A model generated the notes under the pieces. It saw nothing but the letters and a program-made list of their open reading frames with translations, was not told the origin of the DNA and searched no databases. The position numbers were made by a program, and so were the translations under genes. Shown piece after piece: positions 21,835-34,283 of a DNA stretch of 64,000 nt. Source of the DNA: Datisca glomerata (Eukaryota; Streptophyta; Magnoliopsida; Cucurbitales; Datiscaceae); assembly GCA_003255025.1 (NCBI GenBank), contig QANY01005609.1, positions 853,152 through 917,151 of the forward strand, read 5' to 3'. Each line of letters starts with the position of its first letter. The first letter of the stretch is position 1.

Positions 21835-23412
21835 TGGGTGTTTGTGTGTGTGTTTTGTCTTTTTTCAGTGTAGTTTGAACAAATAATATATTTTTTTACC
21901 AAAAAAAAGTTTGAACAAATCATCTATGTTTGCAGGTTGGTTCATTGCTGCTGGTGGATGTTATGAGAACCATATAGGAATGTTCGGCTCAAAGAAGGTC
22001 CCTGCAGTTGGTGTTAGCCTCGGAATTGAGAGAGTTTTTGTTATTATGGAACATAAATGATGCAAGAGATAACTTATGGTACACTTAATTCTCATAGCTA
22101 ATTAGTTTTTGGTTTTGTATGTCTTGGTAGTGTTGTGTTTAGTTTATGAAGTTTTCTTGATGAGTTTTCTATGTCTGAAATCTGATTGGTTGTATATCCT
22201 TAATGACATATGAAATCTGATGTAAAGAGGTAAAGGGAAAAACTTGGTAACTCTATAAATGTTATTTTGTTTCTGGTTCTATATGAAATTTTTTTCATCT
22301 AATTTGTCATCTTCTGGTTATGCATTGCTTCTCTCTTAAACATAACGCAACTACTTCATCTCCTAATGCAACTTTTTCTTCTCTATTTCCATTTTCGAAC
22401 TGTTCTTGATGAGTTTTTGGTTCTGTATGCCTTGGTAGTTTGTATTGTTATGGTTTTGCAGGGTTTTCAACTTAATGTTAATGGGGGTAGAGATGATAAA
22501 TTTGGCTCTATAAATATCGACCAAAGATGAGACAGATAAAGATTTTTCAACTTAAGGTTAATGTGTATTAAGGCAAAGTAAATGCATTTAATTTTCATTT
22601 TAGTATCCATTTATAGCCCAGTAAAAATGCTTCCTGCTCATGGGAGATTTACCTTGGGAATTCATTTTACAGGTAATTGCTCCATCAATGGCTCAGTTTT
22701 CAACAAGTATGCTTTGAAGAGCCAATATGACACAAGCATTTACCTCCAAGTGATATAATATGACTTTTATTGCTTGTATGAGTCTTGGATATAAAGTTGC
22801 AACTATAAATTGTGTAATCTTTTCTAATTTTATTGGAGTTTCTAGATTCGTTGTCCTGAAAAGCGTAATAAATATGACTCTTCCATTGCTTTAGAGCAAC
22901 ACTTCTTTAAGTTTGATTGTAGCCTTTAACATATCTCTTAGTAATTTTTATAACTTGTATCTTCTCAACTCTCAGAGCTATATTCAAAATACAAGATTTG
23001 TAAGAATTGTGCAATTGTTATCCTCTAACCTAAATTTATCTTTCCTAAATGTAGAATTTATTTTTTGTATGGTTTTGTTGTTTGTTTTCAACTTTTTTGG
23101 CGATGTTAGGAACTGTTATCATTAAATATGATTCTATCGGTAATTTTTTACGTTGTTGTCCATATATCACTTGTACCCTGTATTAGCTTTTGTAGCTCTA
23201 TAGATGTTTATTTCACATCTATTCAAAAAGTTGATATGTGATTTGTTCTTTTCTAACTGTGAGTTATTTTTTCATCTCTTACTAGGAATGTGGTCATTTG
23301 CTTTATTACTTGTTCTGCATTTTTGTCAATATTATGGAGAATTGTATTCTACTTGTTTATTCATTGAAAAATATATGGTGCTCTTTACTAAGAATATAAG
23401 TATATGATGTTG
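21835..23412 (+). mobile_element. HisRS-carrying CACTA family 1, copy 1 (truncated)
   Basis: The segment aligns in inverted orientation with 48,606-50,400: intron tail, HisRS exon, then about 1.35 kb of non-coding DNA with the same landmarks. Those include GGTACACTTAATTC, CTTGATGAGTTTTCTATG, TTTTCAACTTAA(T/G)GTTAATG, GCTTCCTGCTCATGGGAGA, TTCTAACTGTGAGTTATTTT-type phrases and AAGTATATGAT at the end. The match begins abruptly near 21,835 and ends abruptly at 23,412, where the tandem array starts. The upstream HisRS exon and RGLG/GLB3 fragments present in copy 2 are missing here. Confidence 0.85.
21936..22060 (+). pseudogene. Histidyl-tRNA synthetase exon (copy 1)
   Basis: After a TTTGCAG acceptor the exon encodes [15 protein letters not shown], then [16 protein letters not shown] and a TGA stop after MEHK. 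This is the class II motif 3 region of cytosolic HisRS, which charges tRNA-His. The G-x-S-x-G-I-E-R loop with its ATP-contacting Arg is intact. One base is missing just after the splice site (GTTGGTTC-ATT), so the frame from the previous exon is broken. The usual G-G-R-Y-D-N is changed to G-G-C-Y-E-N. Both copies in the window share the early stop, so the truncation predates their separation. Not functional. Confidence 0.93.
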
Positions 23413-23440
23413 ATAATACATTACTGTTTATGTTCGATTA

Positions 23441-25190
23441 TGCATGCTTTGAGGTTTAAGAGGCTGAATTTTATCATATTACCATTATTAATTGAATTTG
23501 ACTTTGTTTGAGGCTGAATTTTGTCAAGTGATGCATACTAGAGTCGGTTGGTAGGAAAATTGTTATTTTCGATGTACGAAACACATGTTTGAAAGTTCAA
23601 GTATATTCTTTGAAGGTGGGATGGGTATGGGTAGGGGAGGGGGGCTTTTAGAGGATGAATTATATTTGGTTATGCATGCTTTGAGGTTTAAGAGACTGAA
23701 TTTTATCATTTTATCATTGTTACTTGAAATTGACTTTGTCTGAGGCTGGATTTTGTCAAGTTATTCATACTAGAGTCGGTTAGTAAGAAAACTGTTATTT
23801 TTTATCTTGGTAACACATGTTTTAAAGTTCAATAATATTCTTTGATAGTGGGATGGGTATGGGTAGGGGAGAGGGCTGTTATAGGATGAATTATGTTGGG
23901 TTATAGGCATGCTTTGAGGTTTAAGAGACTGAATTTTATAATTTTACCATAATTAATTGAAATTGACTTTGTTTGAGGCCGAATTGTGTCAAGTTATTCA
24001 TACTATTTTCGGTTGATAGGAAAACTATTATTTTTTATGTTGGTAACATGTGTTTTAAAGTTCAAGAATATTCTTTGAAGGTTGGTGGGCATGGGTAGGG
24101 GAGGGGGGGTGTTAGAAGATGAATTATGTTTGGTTATGCATGTTTTGAGGTTTAAGAGACTGAATTTTATCATTTTACCATTATTAATTAAAATTGACTT
24201 TGTTTGAGGCCGAATTTTATCAAGTTATGCATACTAGTGTCGGTTGATAGAAAAACTTTTATTTTCGATGTTGGTTACACATGTTTTAAAGTTCAAGAAT
24301 ATTCTTTGAAGGTGGGTGGGCATGGGTAGGGGAAGGGGCTGATAGATGATGAATTATGTTTGGTTATGCATGCTTTGAGGTTTAAGAGACTGAATTTTAT
24401 CATTTTACCATTATTAATTGAAATTGACTTTGTTTGAGGCTAAATTTTGTCAAGTTATGCATACTAGTGTCGGTTGGTAGGAAAACTGTTATTTTCGATG
24501 TTGGTAACACATGTTTTAAAGTTTAAGAATATTCTTTGAAGGTGGGTGGGCATGGGTAGGGGAGGGGGCTGTTAAAGGTTTAATTATGTTAGGTTATACA
24601 TGCTTTGAGGTTTAAGAGCCTGAATTTTATCATTTTACCATTTTTAATTGAAATTGACTTTGTTTGAGGCCGAATTTTGTCAAGTTATGCATACTAGAGT
24701 CGGTTGGTAGGAAAACTGTTATTTGCCATGTTGGTAACACATGTTTTAAAGTTCAAGAATATTCTTTGAAGGTGGGGTGAGTATGTGTAGGGGAGGGGGG
24801 CTGTTAGAGGATGAATTATGTTTGGTTATGCATGCTACGAGATTTAAGAGACTGAATTTTATCATTTTACCATTATTAATTGAAATTGACTTTGTTTAAG
24901 GCCGAATTTTGTCAAGTTATGCATACTAGAGTCGATTGGTAGGAAAACTGTTATTTGTGATGTTGGTAACACATGTTTTAAAGATCAAGAATATTCTTTG
25001 AAGGTGGGGTGGGTATGGATATGGGGGCTGTTAGAGGATGAATTATGTTTGGTTATGCATGCTTTGTGGTTTAAGAGACTGAATTTTATCATTTTACCAT
25101 TTTTAATTGTTATTGATTGTGTTTGAGGTTTAATTTTGTCAAGTTATGCATATTAGAGTCGGTTGGTAGGAAAACTGTTATTTTTTATAT
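23441..25190 (+). repeat. 231-bp tandem satellite array, about 7.6 units
   Basis: TGCATGCTTTGAGGTTTAAG recurs at about 23,441, 23,673, 23,906, 24,138, 24,368, 24,598, 24,829 and 25,056, a period of 227-233 bp. Each unit carries GACTGAATTTTATCATTTTA, CAAGTTATGCATACTAG, GTCGGTTGGTAGG, AACACATGTTTTAAAG and a G-rich GGGTAGGGGAGGGGG block. Units differ by point changes and small indels in the G-run. The last unit is cut short and runs straight into a CACTA-type terminus. Confidence 0.95.
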
Positions 25191-25216
25191 TGTAGAATGC
25201 CATATTTCTTGTAGTG
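25191..25216 (+). mobile_element. CACTA family 1-type terminus after the array
   Basis: TTGTAGAATGCCATATTTCTTGTAGTG is the inverse of CACTACAAGAAATATG and is nearly identical to the terminus at 54,119-54,145 and the inverse of the one at 51,850. The next bases are TAT. No partner with a TAT target site is visible. Confidence 0.75.
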
Positions 25217-25999
25217 TATGCCTTTGACATTTAGATGGTTAGATCATTAGACTAGTTTTTGGTTATTGTTGTTTTTTCTTAAGCTTTAGGTATTGAGAAT
25301 ATAAAATGGCTCTGTTTTTTTGTTAAGACTTTGGTGTTTGAGCTGAATTTTACGTGCTAGATGGTTTGTTTATATTGTTCTGAGAATAACATAGACACAT
25401 TGGTAAATGATGTGCTTCTTTTACCTTTGCGGGATTTCTTGAAGATGTATGTAGCAGTAGGAAAAATTGTTGATGGGAAGAAATATTGTTGTAATTATGC
25501 AGCAGAATGGAGGGTGTTGTCTGGGATTGAATTGTTCAAGGTTATATGCTTGATGCAAGTTATTTGATTTGTTATCATAGTGATAACTAGTGTTATTTTC
25601 TCAAAGTATAAAGTGGTGATGTGAGCAATGTGAAATTATTTTAAACTTACTATGTTATTCTTTAAAGTGCAGGACCTATAATCCCTTAAAGATTTTTAAC
25701 ATGACATCAAATTTTGAAGAGTATCATTGAAACTTTGAAGTTATTTTGTAGCGTTGTTAAACTTTTAGATGTTTTTTATTTTTTGAATAGCACGTTGTAT
25801 TAGTAGACTAATTACTAATACTTTTATATGATAATTATGGATGGTACTTATGGATAATATTTTATAAAAATGATATGATATTTGAATGCCTTTTAGTCTT
25901 GTAATGTATTAATTTTTAATGATTAAATAGGTGTGTAAACATATGCATATTAATTGAATTTAAAAAAATAGCATTTATAAAATGTCAGAAAAATCTCTT
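25217..25999. other. Non-coding between two CACTA termini
   Basis: No gene recognised. There is a 68-codon open frame at 25,361-25,567 with no family resemblance. AT-rich. Confidence 0.35.
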
Positions 26000-26334
26000 T
26001 ATAAGAGACATAATTTATAACCAAAAACTATATCAATGAGATTCAAAAAATCTTATGGTGTCTGATTTAATAGGATATAAAAATACATGTGAATATTAAT
26101 TCACGAGAATTATAAACACATGTTGAATAAAAGTAACATGAGTAAAAAAACTCATTAAACAATGTTTTACAGGAGACGAAAAATCTCGTAAAAAATGAGA
26201 TACCACAGGGGTTTTGACAGGAGGCGTCGCATCTCACGAAAAATGCATACTTTTAATATGAGGGGTTGTTGCAAGTGCCACATGATCCCTGTGGGGATAA
26301 CCACCTCTTGTAAAATTTCATTTTTCTTGTAGTG
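26000..26334 (+). mobile_element. CACTA family 1, 3' terminal region (third copy)
   Basis: It matches 1,890-2,165 and the minus strand of 47,982-48,270: GAATATTAATTCAC(G/T)AGAATTA, TGTTGAATAAAAGTAACA, ATTAAACAA(T/C)GTTTTA, then TAATATGAGGGGTTG and CTTGTAAAATTTCAT...CTTGTAGTG. The three bases after it are GTA. It may be the 3' end of the truncated copy 1 element, split off by the tandem array. Confidence 0.75.
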
Positions 26335-28974
26335 GTAGTAGTTGACACGAGACTTAGATCCATTTTCGGATCGTGCTATCTGGTAAAATTCGAGTTACCC
26401 TCTCTTCAATGTAACGTTTTTTTGTTTTTGCATAATTTCAAAGGAAATATTCTGAATAAACTTAGGTTAAAACATTTATAAAGGGCTATTTATGTTTTAT
26501 AAGTTATTTTCGAGAAAAAAAACGTTTACAACAAAAAGATCTGACTTTTTCATAAAATTCACAAAATTTCTGGAATTACTGAATACTATAAAAACGAACT
26601 GATATTTCGGAACACAAATCGTTGGATTTTTAAACTGAAAATTTTTAGGGTATATTCTTAATATATTGAAAATTTTACTGTAGAAAAAGTAGTGTAAAAT
26701 TCGTTATCTGCGATATTTTAATATTTTTGGAAGTTTCTGTTTTGTACAGCAGAGAACAGTTTTTGGATATTCAAGTTTAGGGTTGTTACTGTATTGAGAT
26801 CAACTTAATTTAACCTAAGAATTTTACTGTATCATTTGAAGAGTATCTTTAATAGTTCTGTGAATTTCCAGAATTTTTCGACAAGGTTGGTTAACTGAAA
26901 CATATTTTTGAACATTACTGTTTTACTTGAAAAAAATAGTTTTCTGTGACAAGTTTGTTTTTACGTTTTAAAGATTTAAACAACCTCAGAATTTTATAAA
27001 ATTAAATATGTGAAACTTTCCTATATTAGAGAGGATCCAGTAAGGATCTAATAATTTTTAGCAAACCCGAGGATTTGGTGAGTCGGTTTTTACCAAATCT
27101 GTACTTTAGGGTTAGTTTCCAATTTTTCAGACTATATCGTTCTGAGAAGTATATTGTTATTCCATTTTAGGAGTTTGAATTCTGTAAGTTCTTTACCGGG
27201 AGACCAAGTAAGTGAAATCTTACATATATAACGTGTGTTTTCTTTTATGCCTGAAAATCTTAGAATAAAACTCCGAATGTTCTTCATTGTGTTTATTGTA
27301 GTTTTGTGATGTTATCCATGTGTTGTTGTGCTTTATTCCGTGATGATAATGTATTGTATGATTCTGAAACTTAGAAAATAATGAGTTATAAGATAAGAAA
27401 GACTATTGCATGATCATGTAACGTAAAATATTGTGTATTGTTAGAGTCGCGTACCCACCAACTTTATTTTGTTTGTCTTATCCTTCAGAAAATGTCTTGT
27501 GTTACCTTGTCCTTCGGGAGAGAGTCTGTGAATATATTCGGATTAGTCTTGTGGGAAGGTATTATTGCAACTGTTTCCACCTTCTTGAAGGTGTTGTATG
27601 GTACTTGAAAGAAAAGCCACGTGTAAGGAAAGTTGGCCAGTGATCTATGTAAGAGAAGATTTGAACGATCTGAATGAATGATAAGTTCTGCATGTGAAAT
27701 TCTTTAAGAAATGATGATATGTGTTATGTGATTTCTTTGTATGATGTTATGTCTGTGCAGTTTTACTTACTGAGTATACTTTTATATTCACTCTATTTTA
27801 CTCTAAAAAATTTAGATGAGGAGGATGCTTTCGTATCAGATGAAATCTAAAATCTCTGACACCAGACTAAAGTCAAAAATGTCTTTGGGAAACATTTAAA
27901 TTTTTTATTTTATTTTGTTAAAGTTTCAACTGCTTTTTTATTGTTTTTCATTAGATAATTGATGTCATAGTTTAAAATCATTCAAAATAAAAAGACTTTG
28001 TTAAAGTATTAACTTCACATTGGGTTATGTATAGTTTAAAAAATTTAACCTAACTTTCACAAGCTTTTAGCATGAATTATTAAAGGAAATTTGGATAAAT
28101 TTTTGGGCTGTTACACCAATGAATGAATCAATATAAGATCTGCGTATGCACAAAATGACACCAGGGGACTGGATCTTCGTCATCAAGACACACGAGAAAT
28201 TATAATGATTGGCACTACAATGTGGCTGCCACTCATCAGTCATACACATGGTGGATCTTTACCCACAATTTGCAGCTATACCATTTACATAGTTTTTGTT
28301 TTCCGACCAGTAGAAACATCTTTCGTTATCGTTAAGTAAATGTATTAACAACTTATGTTACATAACACACTTTTTTTATGAGAGAATGACCACTTTTATG
28401 AATTATTATGTACATGAAAGATATATAACGCTCTGGGTTGAGAAAAAAGTGGAAGATTTTAAAAATAGATGTATTAATTAAATAAATAAATTGACATTAA
28501 ACTTTACATACAAATGAAGTTAACTATTTAATCATATTTATATATAACCTAATAATATCTGAGAGTTAGATATTTAGTCTTGTCTTTAATATCAATTCCA
28601 ATTAGTTGGAAAGCAAACGGATTGAAAGATATGGCTCCCAACATTAAATTACACATGCAGGAATTTAAAAAGTCAAGATAAAGCATTCATTATCTGGTAA
28701 TTTATAACATTCGAAGGCAAAAAGACTTTTTGAATGATCTTTAGAGGTCCTGTTACCGTACATGAACTATACCACATAAGGAGTTAAATTATCCTTAGAT
28801 TATCTCTTGTGGGATTCATATGATCATATGATCCAAGGGTAAATTTGATCATTTGTAAGATACAGCCCATGTGACCTAAAATTTTGTGATATTTTATATA
28901 GAAGTGTCAAACCTCAAATCTTAATTGTGTAAGGCAAATTCTCATCCGACTTGTTAATATAATAAAGATAAAGA
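26335..28974. other. Long non-coding stretch, possibly LTR-derived
   Basis: No protein match. 26,340-28,115 has LTR-like traits: it ends GGGCTGTTACA, and TTTTACTTACTGAGTATACTTT and ATGAGGAGGATGCTTTCGTATCAGA near 27,760-27,840 resemble phrases I associate with plant gypsy LTRs. No second copy, PBS or PPT was found. 28,116-28,974 is plain AT-rich DNA. Confidence 0.25.
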
Positions 28975-29122
28975 TTACAGATTATATATGTATATAGATA
29001 TATGTGTGTTTGTGTGTCTAGTTGTGTATAAATGTGTATGTATATATATGTGTGTTTCTATACATATTTGTGTGTTTCTATATATATATATGTATATATA
29101 TTTATATAGATATATATAACAC
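28975..29122 (+). repeat. Compound (TA)n/(TG)n microsatellite
   Basis: About 150 bp of interrupted ATATATGTATATAGATATATGTGTGTTTGTGTG-like sequence (written in part), with two copies of TGTGTGTTTCTATA. Confidence 0.9.
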
Positions 29123-30234
29123 AAGATTCGACAGCTCCTTGTCTCTGTGCTTAAAATTGTAGTCTTAACTATTCTTTTGCTAATGTCTCTATTTAACTTT
29201 TTTCGTAGCAGTTTCAGTCCCTATGATCATCCTCCAACTTATGGCGCATTGAATCGGTTATTGTGCCTGAAAATAAGATCGTGTTTTACTAGTCAACAGA
29301 AAGCGCTCTGCATAAGTCAACCACTCCATCTTGTGACGATCTAACCTTCAACGTTCTATGGGACCCACAATGCTATATGTCTCAGATTGTCTCAGACTAT
29401 ATAAATCTCCCCCTTGGACAGTTGTGGATCAATATATGTTTCATGCATTTTCTACACGCACTTGTCTTTTGGCTTGCGCCTCCTGCTTATGGATTATAAT
29501 GCCTATCATTTCTCAACATGTTTCCCCTATTTCTTACATTTATCTTTCTTAATACCAAGGTGAACCTAAATCTTCGAGAATATCGAAAGGTGCTACTTGT
29601 CCTTATTCGACGATTGACACCAAAGTATCAATCTACCGCCTTATGCTCTAGGATTGGTCTACGGATTTCCATTCTTATGCACTAGTTAAAATGATTTTAA
29701 GGTTGAGTAACTTCTCGTATCAATCTACCGCTTCCTCTCTCTCTCTCTCCTCTTCATCCACGACGCCGTCATTGAACCAACAAACCCACTCCTTCAATAC
29801 GTTATTTTCATTCTCTATTTTGTTAAGCTCTGCAAAACCTTTCTTATATTTATGAACCTCTGCTTCAAGATTGAGTTTATCAATCTTGTGATCTCCTACT
29901 TACTTTGGACCAACTCACAGTCTTTCTTCAATTCCCATGCACTTTGTCGTTGAAAATCTTCGTACAAAAATCTAACTTTAAAATAGAACACTTTCTCGAA
30001 ACGCTCTAGGTTCCGAGTGCGGCATCTTCTTTGTTGCGCTATAAGGTTTAGACTCAGGAAGGAACCCATTGCCGATTTCACCTGGTCTTTGTTCGTCTTC
30101 TTTCATTCTTTTTTTTGGGAAGGAATGCAATCCCAAGTTCACGTTTGCGACAGCTTGTCATACACCAGATTTAAAACAAAGTCGAAGTGATTTCCCAAAT
30201 TCATTTTCTTATTGAAAACTTGGTGACATCTCCT
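29123..30234. other. Non-coding, no recognised gene
   Basis: Two short open frames (29,147-29,344 and 29,358-29,552) have no family resemblance. ATCAATCTACCGC occurs twice (29,627 and 29,719). A CTCTCTCTCTCTC run lies at 29,735. Confidence 0.35.
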
Positions 30235-30600
30235 CAGGATGAAGACGTTTTCATGCTCGCATTCCTTGGAGAAGGAAAAAAAATTAAGTAGATGTAGGAT
30301 TGAGAGTGAATGGAAGAGATAGGGTAATTACAAGGAACAGTGAAGAGAAAAATGAAGAGAAAGAGAGTAAGAGTGCTGAAAAAGAGTTTGAAAACATTGA
30401 AAAGAAAGAGAAGGTGAAAGAAAGAGTTGATTGAAAAGACCGAGAGAGACACATTTATGAGAAACAATCAAACAGAATGAAGAGGAGAAAAAATAAGAGA
30501 AAGAAGAGAAATATGAGGTGAAAAAAAAGGGATAGAAGAGAAGGAAAAGAGTTAGATGAGAAAGATAGTGAAGAGAAAGAGATCAATGTAATGGAGACTC
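30235..30600 (+). repeat. Purine-rich low-complexity tract
   Basis: About 365 bp of strongly purine-biased + strand (GAAGAGAAAGA, GAGAAAGAAGAG and similar), interrupted by few pyrimidines. It reads open on the minus strand only because of its composition. Confidence 0.7.
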
Positions 30601-31343
30601 TATAAAGGGTAGCTTCTCTAATATTCAATCTCATGCACATGTTTGCTAGAGAGTGATCAATGGAAGGATAAGTTTGATGGATTGGATGATATGAATTTAA
30701 CTTATAAAATATAACGCCTCGATTCACATCTCTGGGTGATGCAATGTTATGGGCTCTCCATGTAAGCTTCCACCATTTTCAAGTCTCTGATGTTATCATG
30801 AAAGTAGCACATCCTACCTATTGAGCATACGAGGACATCATATACTGTAAGATTTTCTTTAGCCTAGCCATCCAATCATTAGCTAAGTGGATCAGTTGAG
30901 TGGCCACTAAACTCAGGTAGGTTTAACCTCTTGAATTTTTATATTAGTTGTATGTTGATTGGCGTTGTTTGTTGTCATTTTTATGGTTGTTGTGTTGGGA
31001 GAGTTGTCTACGTCTGTCACAACAGCTAAAGGATTTGCTAAAATATTTGAAGCATGGCTGCTAGTGGGTTAGCAGTTAGGTCGGCCGGCATGTGGTTATT
31101 ATTGTTCCTTGTAGGAGCCATCTCACTAGACTAAGAACACTCGTGACTTATCATCATGTTTAAATCATTAATACATACATATATCATGAACATAGCGACA
31201 CATCATAACGAGACAGGACCATATCAATAATGAAACCATAATTGAAACAATGAACACTTGCGTACTTGACTTGTAAGGTGAGAGAAGAGTAGAGTGAATG
31301 GCTTGCCATACATTTCATTAAGTATAGAGAATCTATAACTTTT
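30601..31343. other. Non-coding, probable internal part of a minus-strand retroelement
   Basis: No protein motif. It lies on the inner side of the minus-strand PBS/LTR junction at 31,344-31,359. A phrase near 30,712 (TAACGCCTCGATTC) echoes the TAACGCCCCAATCC of that LTR end, so a second LTR end might be there. Confidence 0.25.
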
Positions 31344-32560
31344 GTTCTGATACCAAATTGTAACGCCCCAATCCCCAAGCATAAGGCATGCCTATAATTT
31401 CTTAATTTAAAATTCCCATCAAATTGAAACCCTAATTTAAGAAAATTCTCGAATTAAAAATTCTAATTTTGTGCAAATAGAAAAACCTTTTTGATTAACT
31501 AACGGAAGCAATAAGTCGTCATAAATATTGTTAATAAACCACAATAATTTTTGTATTGGACTTTCTAATAAAGGAAACAAGATAAAATCATGAATCATAA
31601 ATAAAATCTAACATCTGATCATAGAAAACATAATAAATAAAAAATTACTGAAATAACTTCAGCTTTATCAAAATCTTTTTCCAAGGTGTTATAATAATTA
31701 TTCATAAATTGAAAATTCCTAAAAATTTGCTACTAGATTGTTGACTATGGTATTCTCGCATTCTTGTTGGTCAACAGCACATGCAACATAACCATCTATG
31801 AGAAAATGAGTATTAAAATACTCAATAAGAAAACATTACACATGTCATGAATGCAAACGAATAACACATGCAATTATAATTTAACATATCCATTTTATGA
31901 CTTAATTATAAAAGAATTTACATAAAGTACTTGAACGTGATTTAGCTTATCATAACTCATGGTTAACATGTATCTTGACTAATACTTGTAACTTGCTTGT
32001 TCACTAATCAACTTGGCATATCCCCCAATTAACAACCAAAACAGAATTTTTTCACACTTGAACCTAAATTGAACATAACTTGTAACGTGAATGTGACATT
32101 AATGGAATGGGTATCTTGAAGCTACTGTCACTTAAGGTTATCTAAACCTTAAGGACGCTACATGAACATGATGATACTTAACCATATAGTTGAAAACATG
32201 ACATTAACAGTGTTCTTACTTGATAAGTGAAGGGAATTTCTAAGTCTACCTGTTATTTGCTTATCATTTTACTTGAGCTAACTTCATGATTCACATTATT
32301 GCATATACATGAAACATGCAACTTGTTCTGAAGACATATATTATAAATATTACATGTAACTTAAACAATCATAATCCATACATCATGTGGTAATTAACTT
32401 GATCACAACATCATGATACTAAAAATTAATAAAACACTTGATCACATGTGCAATATCATAAATAATAAAATCAATTAATATTAAATGTGAATATGTTACT
32501 TATCCTAACATAGGAGCCACATCATCATGTAAGCTCATTTACTTGAAACCCAAAGATTCT
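31344..32560 (-). mobile_element. Minus-strand LTR end with primer-binding site
   Basis: Read on the minus strand, ...GGGGCGTTACA (LTR end) is followed after ATT by TGGTATCAGAAC, the initiator-Met tRNA primer-binding site (31,344-31,355). This marks the 3' border of a 5' LTR. The LTR should extend to the right on the + strand, and I set an approximate limit at 32,560 because no partner copy defines the start. No gag or pol was recognised below 31,344, so the internal part is lost or too decayed. Confidence 0.5.
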
Positions 32561-32639
32561 AGATCATTATACATACAAATAATAAGAATATAATAAATTA
32601 GGAGGGTGATAAGGGTTAGAAAAGGTGAAAATAATTGGT

Positions 32640-32835
32640 CGTGAATCTGGTCAAAATGATTCACACCAGTTCAATTTGCTTCAACTAGACTGAATTAGTT
32701 CTATTTAATTAAATTGGGCCAATTTGGTTTGGTTAGGTTGGACTGGTCAGGTTCAACTGGATCGGCTCAATTCAATTCAATTGAGTCAGTACAGATAGGT
32801 TATAAATTTGGGTCAAGTTGATCGACTAAACCAAA
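32640..32835 (+). repeat. Degenerate TTCAATTGG/GGTTCAACT repeat
   Basis: Short imperfect units such as GGTTCAACTGGATCGG, CAATTCAATTCAATTG and GGGCCAATTTGGTTTGG recur over about 190 bp. Confidence 0.6.
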
Positions 32836-32985
32836 TCACAAAACCCAGTCACTACTCAAACAGAGAAACGGGGGAAAAAGGAAGAATGATAATAGAGAAG
32901 GGGGAAAAGAAAAGCACTATCGATAATTCCATCATAGGTGAAGGTGTACACGATGGAGAGAAAGAGAGATAGGTAGAGAGAAATA

Positions 32986-33008
32986 TTGTGTGTGTGTGTG
33001 TGTGTGTG
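32986..33008 (+). repeat. (GT)n microsatellite
   Basis: About eleven GT units. Confidence 0.95.
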
Positions 33009-34232
33009 ATAACTCTAAGATTTTAGAGTTATCTTAGCATTCCTAAATTTGAATTATTGCTTATCTTAGGGTAATTTAATTATTGTATTGCATAAGTCTT
33101 AGTTATTTGCTTATATTTAGTTCTAGGGTTAGTTTTGTTATTAGACTAGCCTTGTTAGTATTTCCAGATGTTGTTATAGTTGTAGTAAGGCATTGCAAGC
33201 TTGGCGAGTGGTTTGTCGTGTAGTCCAACTGTCGTTAAAAGTAAAAAGGAGATTTCTGTGTGTAAGAAATTGTGATTACATGTGTTCTCAGCGTCTGCTT
33301 TCACGGTCCCCAACTCTTGGAAGCGTGACACATGTCCTAGTGCAAAGGAAAAATCCTAATCTTGAGGTTCATATAAAAAGGAAGTGCATCTATTTTTGGA
33401 GAAGGATTAGACATAGTGAAAAAGGAGTCAACATTGCTTAGTACAAAAGTTACTTTGCGCATAAAGATAAGAGAAAGAAGACAACAGAAAGGAAGGAAGA
33501 AATTCGAGGAAGAAGACAAGACTTGGAATAATTTATTTATTCTTCTTCTTTTCTCTCACTTGTTTACATCATTTCTCTTTGTTTCAGTTTCATTCTATTT
33601 CTTTGTCTAACAGAAAACATGGAAATGGGATCATCCATTTTTATCTTTGAGTTGATTATGAGCTAAACACTTGGTGTCAAGTATGGTAATATGAACTTGG
33701 TATTTCAATTAAGTAAGCTTAAAATTAACTTCTATTAGTGATTGGACATCTCTATTTGAATGCAAAGTTAGATTAAGATCTAAAAGGACTTAATTTACTG
33801 GAATAGACTTAATTGATTCTTGAGTGTTTAAATAAAAAATACAGTAATATGGTTAGACTGGAATTGGTAATCTCACATATGACTAAGCCTAGACATAAGA
33901 TAGTTAACACTGGAATTGGTAATCTCAAAAATGACAATTTATTGTGCTTATGAGTTAAGGTCGTGCTACTGAGATGCTATAGCAACTGGAGCAGGATTAT
34001 TTAGATCAAATGATTGATAAGGGAATTGTCCATACTAGCCCTCTCTCTCATTGAATATTTCACTGATATTAAGTAGTTTCATACTCTGTAATTGTCATTT
34101 TTCTTCACTCTTTTAGTCTTATTAATTTCAGTTATATCAAAAAATTATTGTCGTTACTACCATGCTTGCAAATTAACTCTGTTTTGGTCACTTATATTGC
34201 ATATTCACTTAGTCCCTGTGGAGATCGACTCG
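33009..34232 (+). mobile_element. Possible LTR with TATA-like box
   Basis: LTR-like traits only: a promoter-like CATATAAAAAGGAAG at about 33,368, and an end phrase TTAGTCCCTGTGGAGATCGACTCG near 34,209-34,232, of a kind I know from the 3' ends of some plant gypsy LTRs. A 20-bp phrase, CTGGAATTGGTAATCTCA, occurs twice at about 33,858 and 33,911. No second LTR copy, PBS or coding region was seen, so this call is weak. Confidence 0.3.
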
Positions 34233-34236
34233 TGTG

Positions 34237-34283
<47 letters not shown>
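34233..34283 (+). repeat. (TA)n(GA)n compound microsatellite
   Basis: About 13 TA units are followed directly by about 12 GA units. The open frames across it are an artefact of this composition. Confidence 0.95.

Noticed and set aside
23204..23407. Open frame shared with the minus strand near 48,621-48,815 as a conserved membrane protein
   Set aside because: The similarity is due to duplication of the whole non-coding flank; the hydrophobic peptide follows from T-rich composition and shows frame breaks between copies.
26335..28115. Firm call of a solo LTR
   Set aside because: No target duplication, partner LTR, PBS or PPT could be shown; kept only as a weak possibility in the region note.
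30234..30727. Hydrophobic minus-strand frames as membrane proteins
   Set aside because: Composition artefact of the purine-rich + strand (Phe/Leu/Ser-rich antisense).
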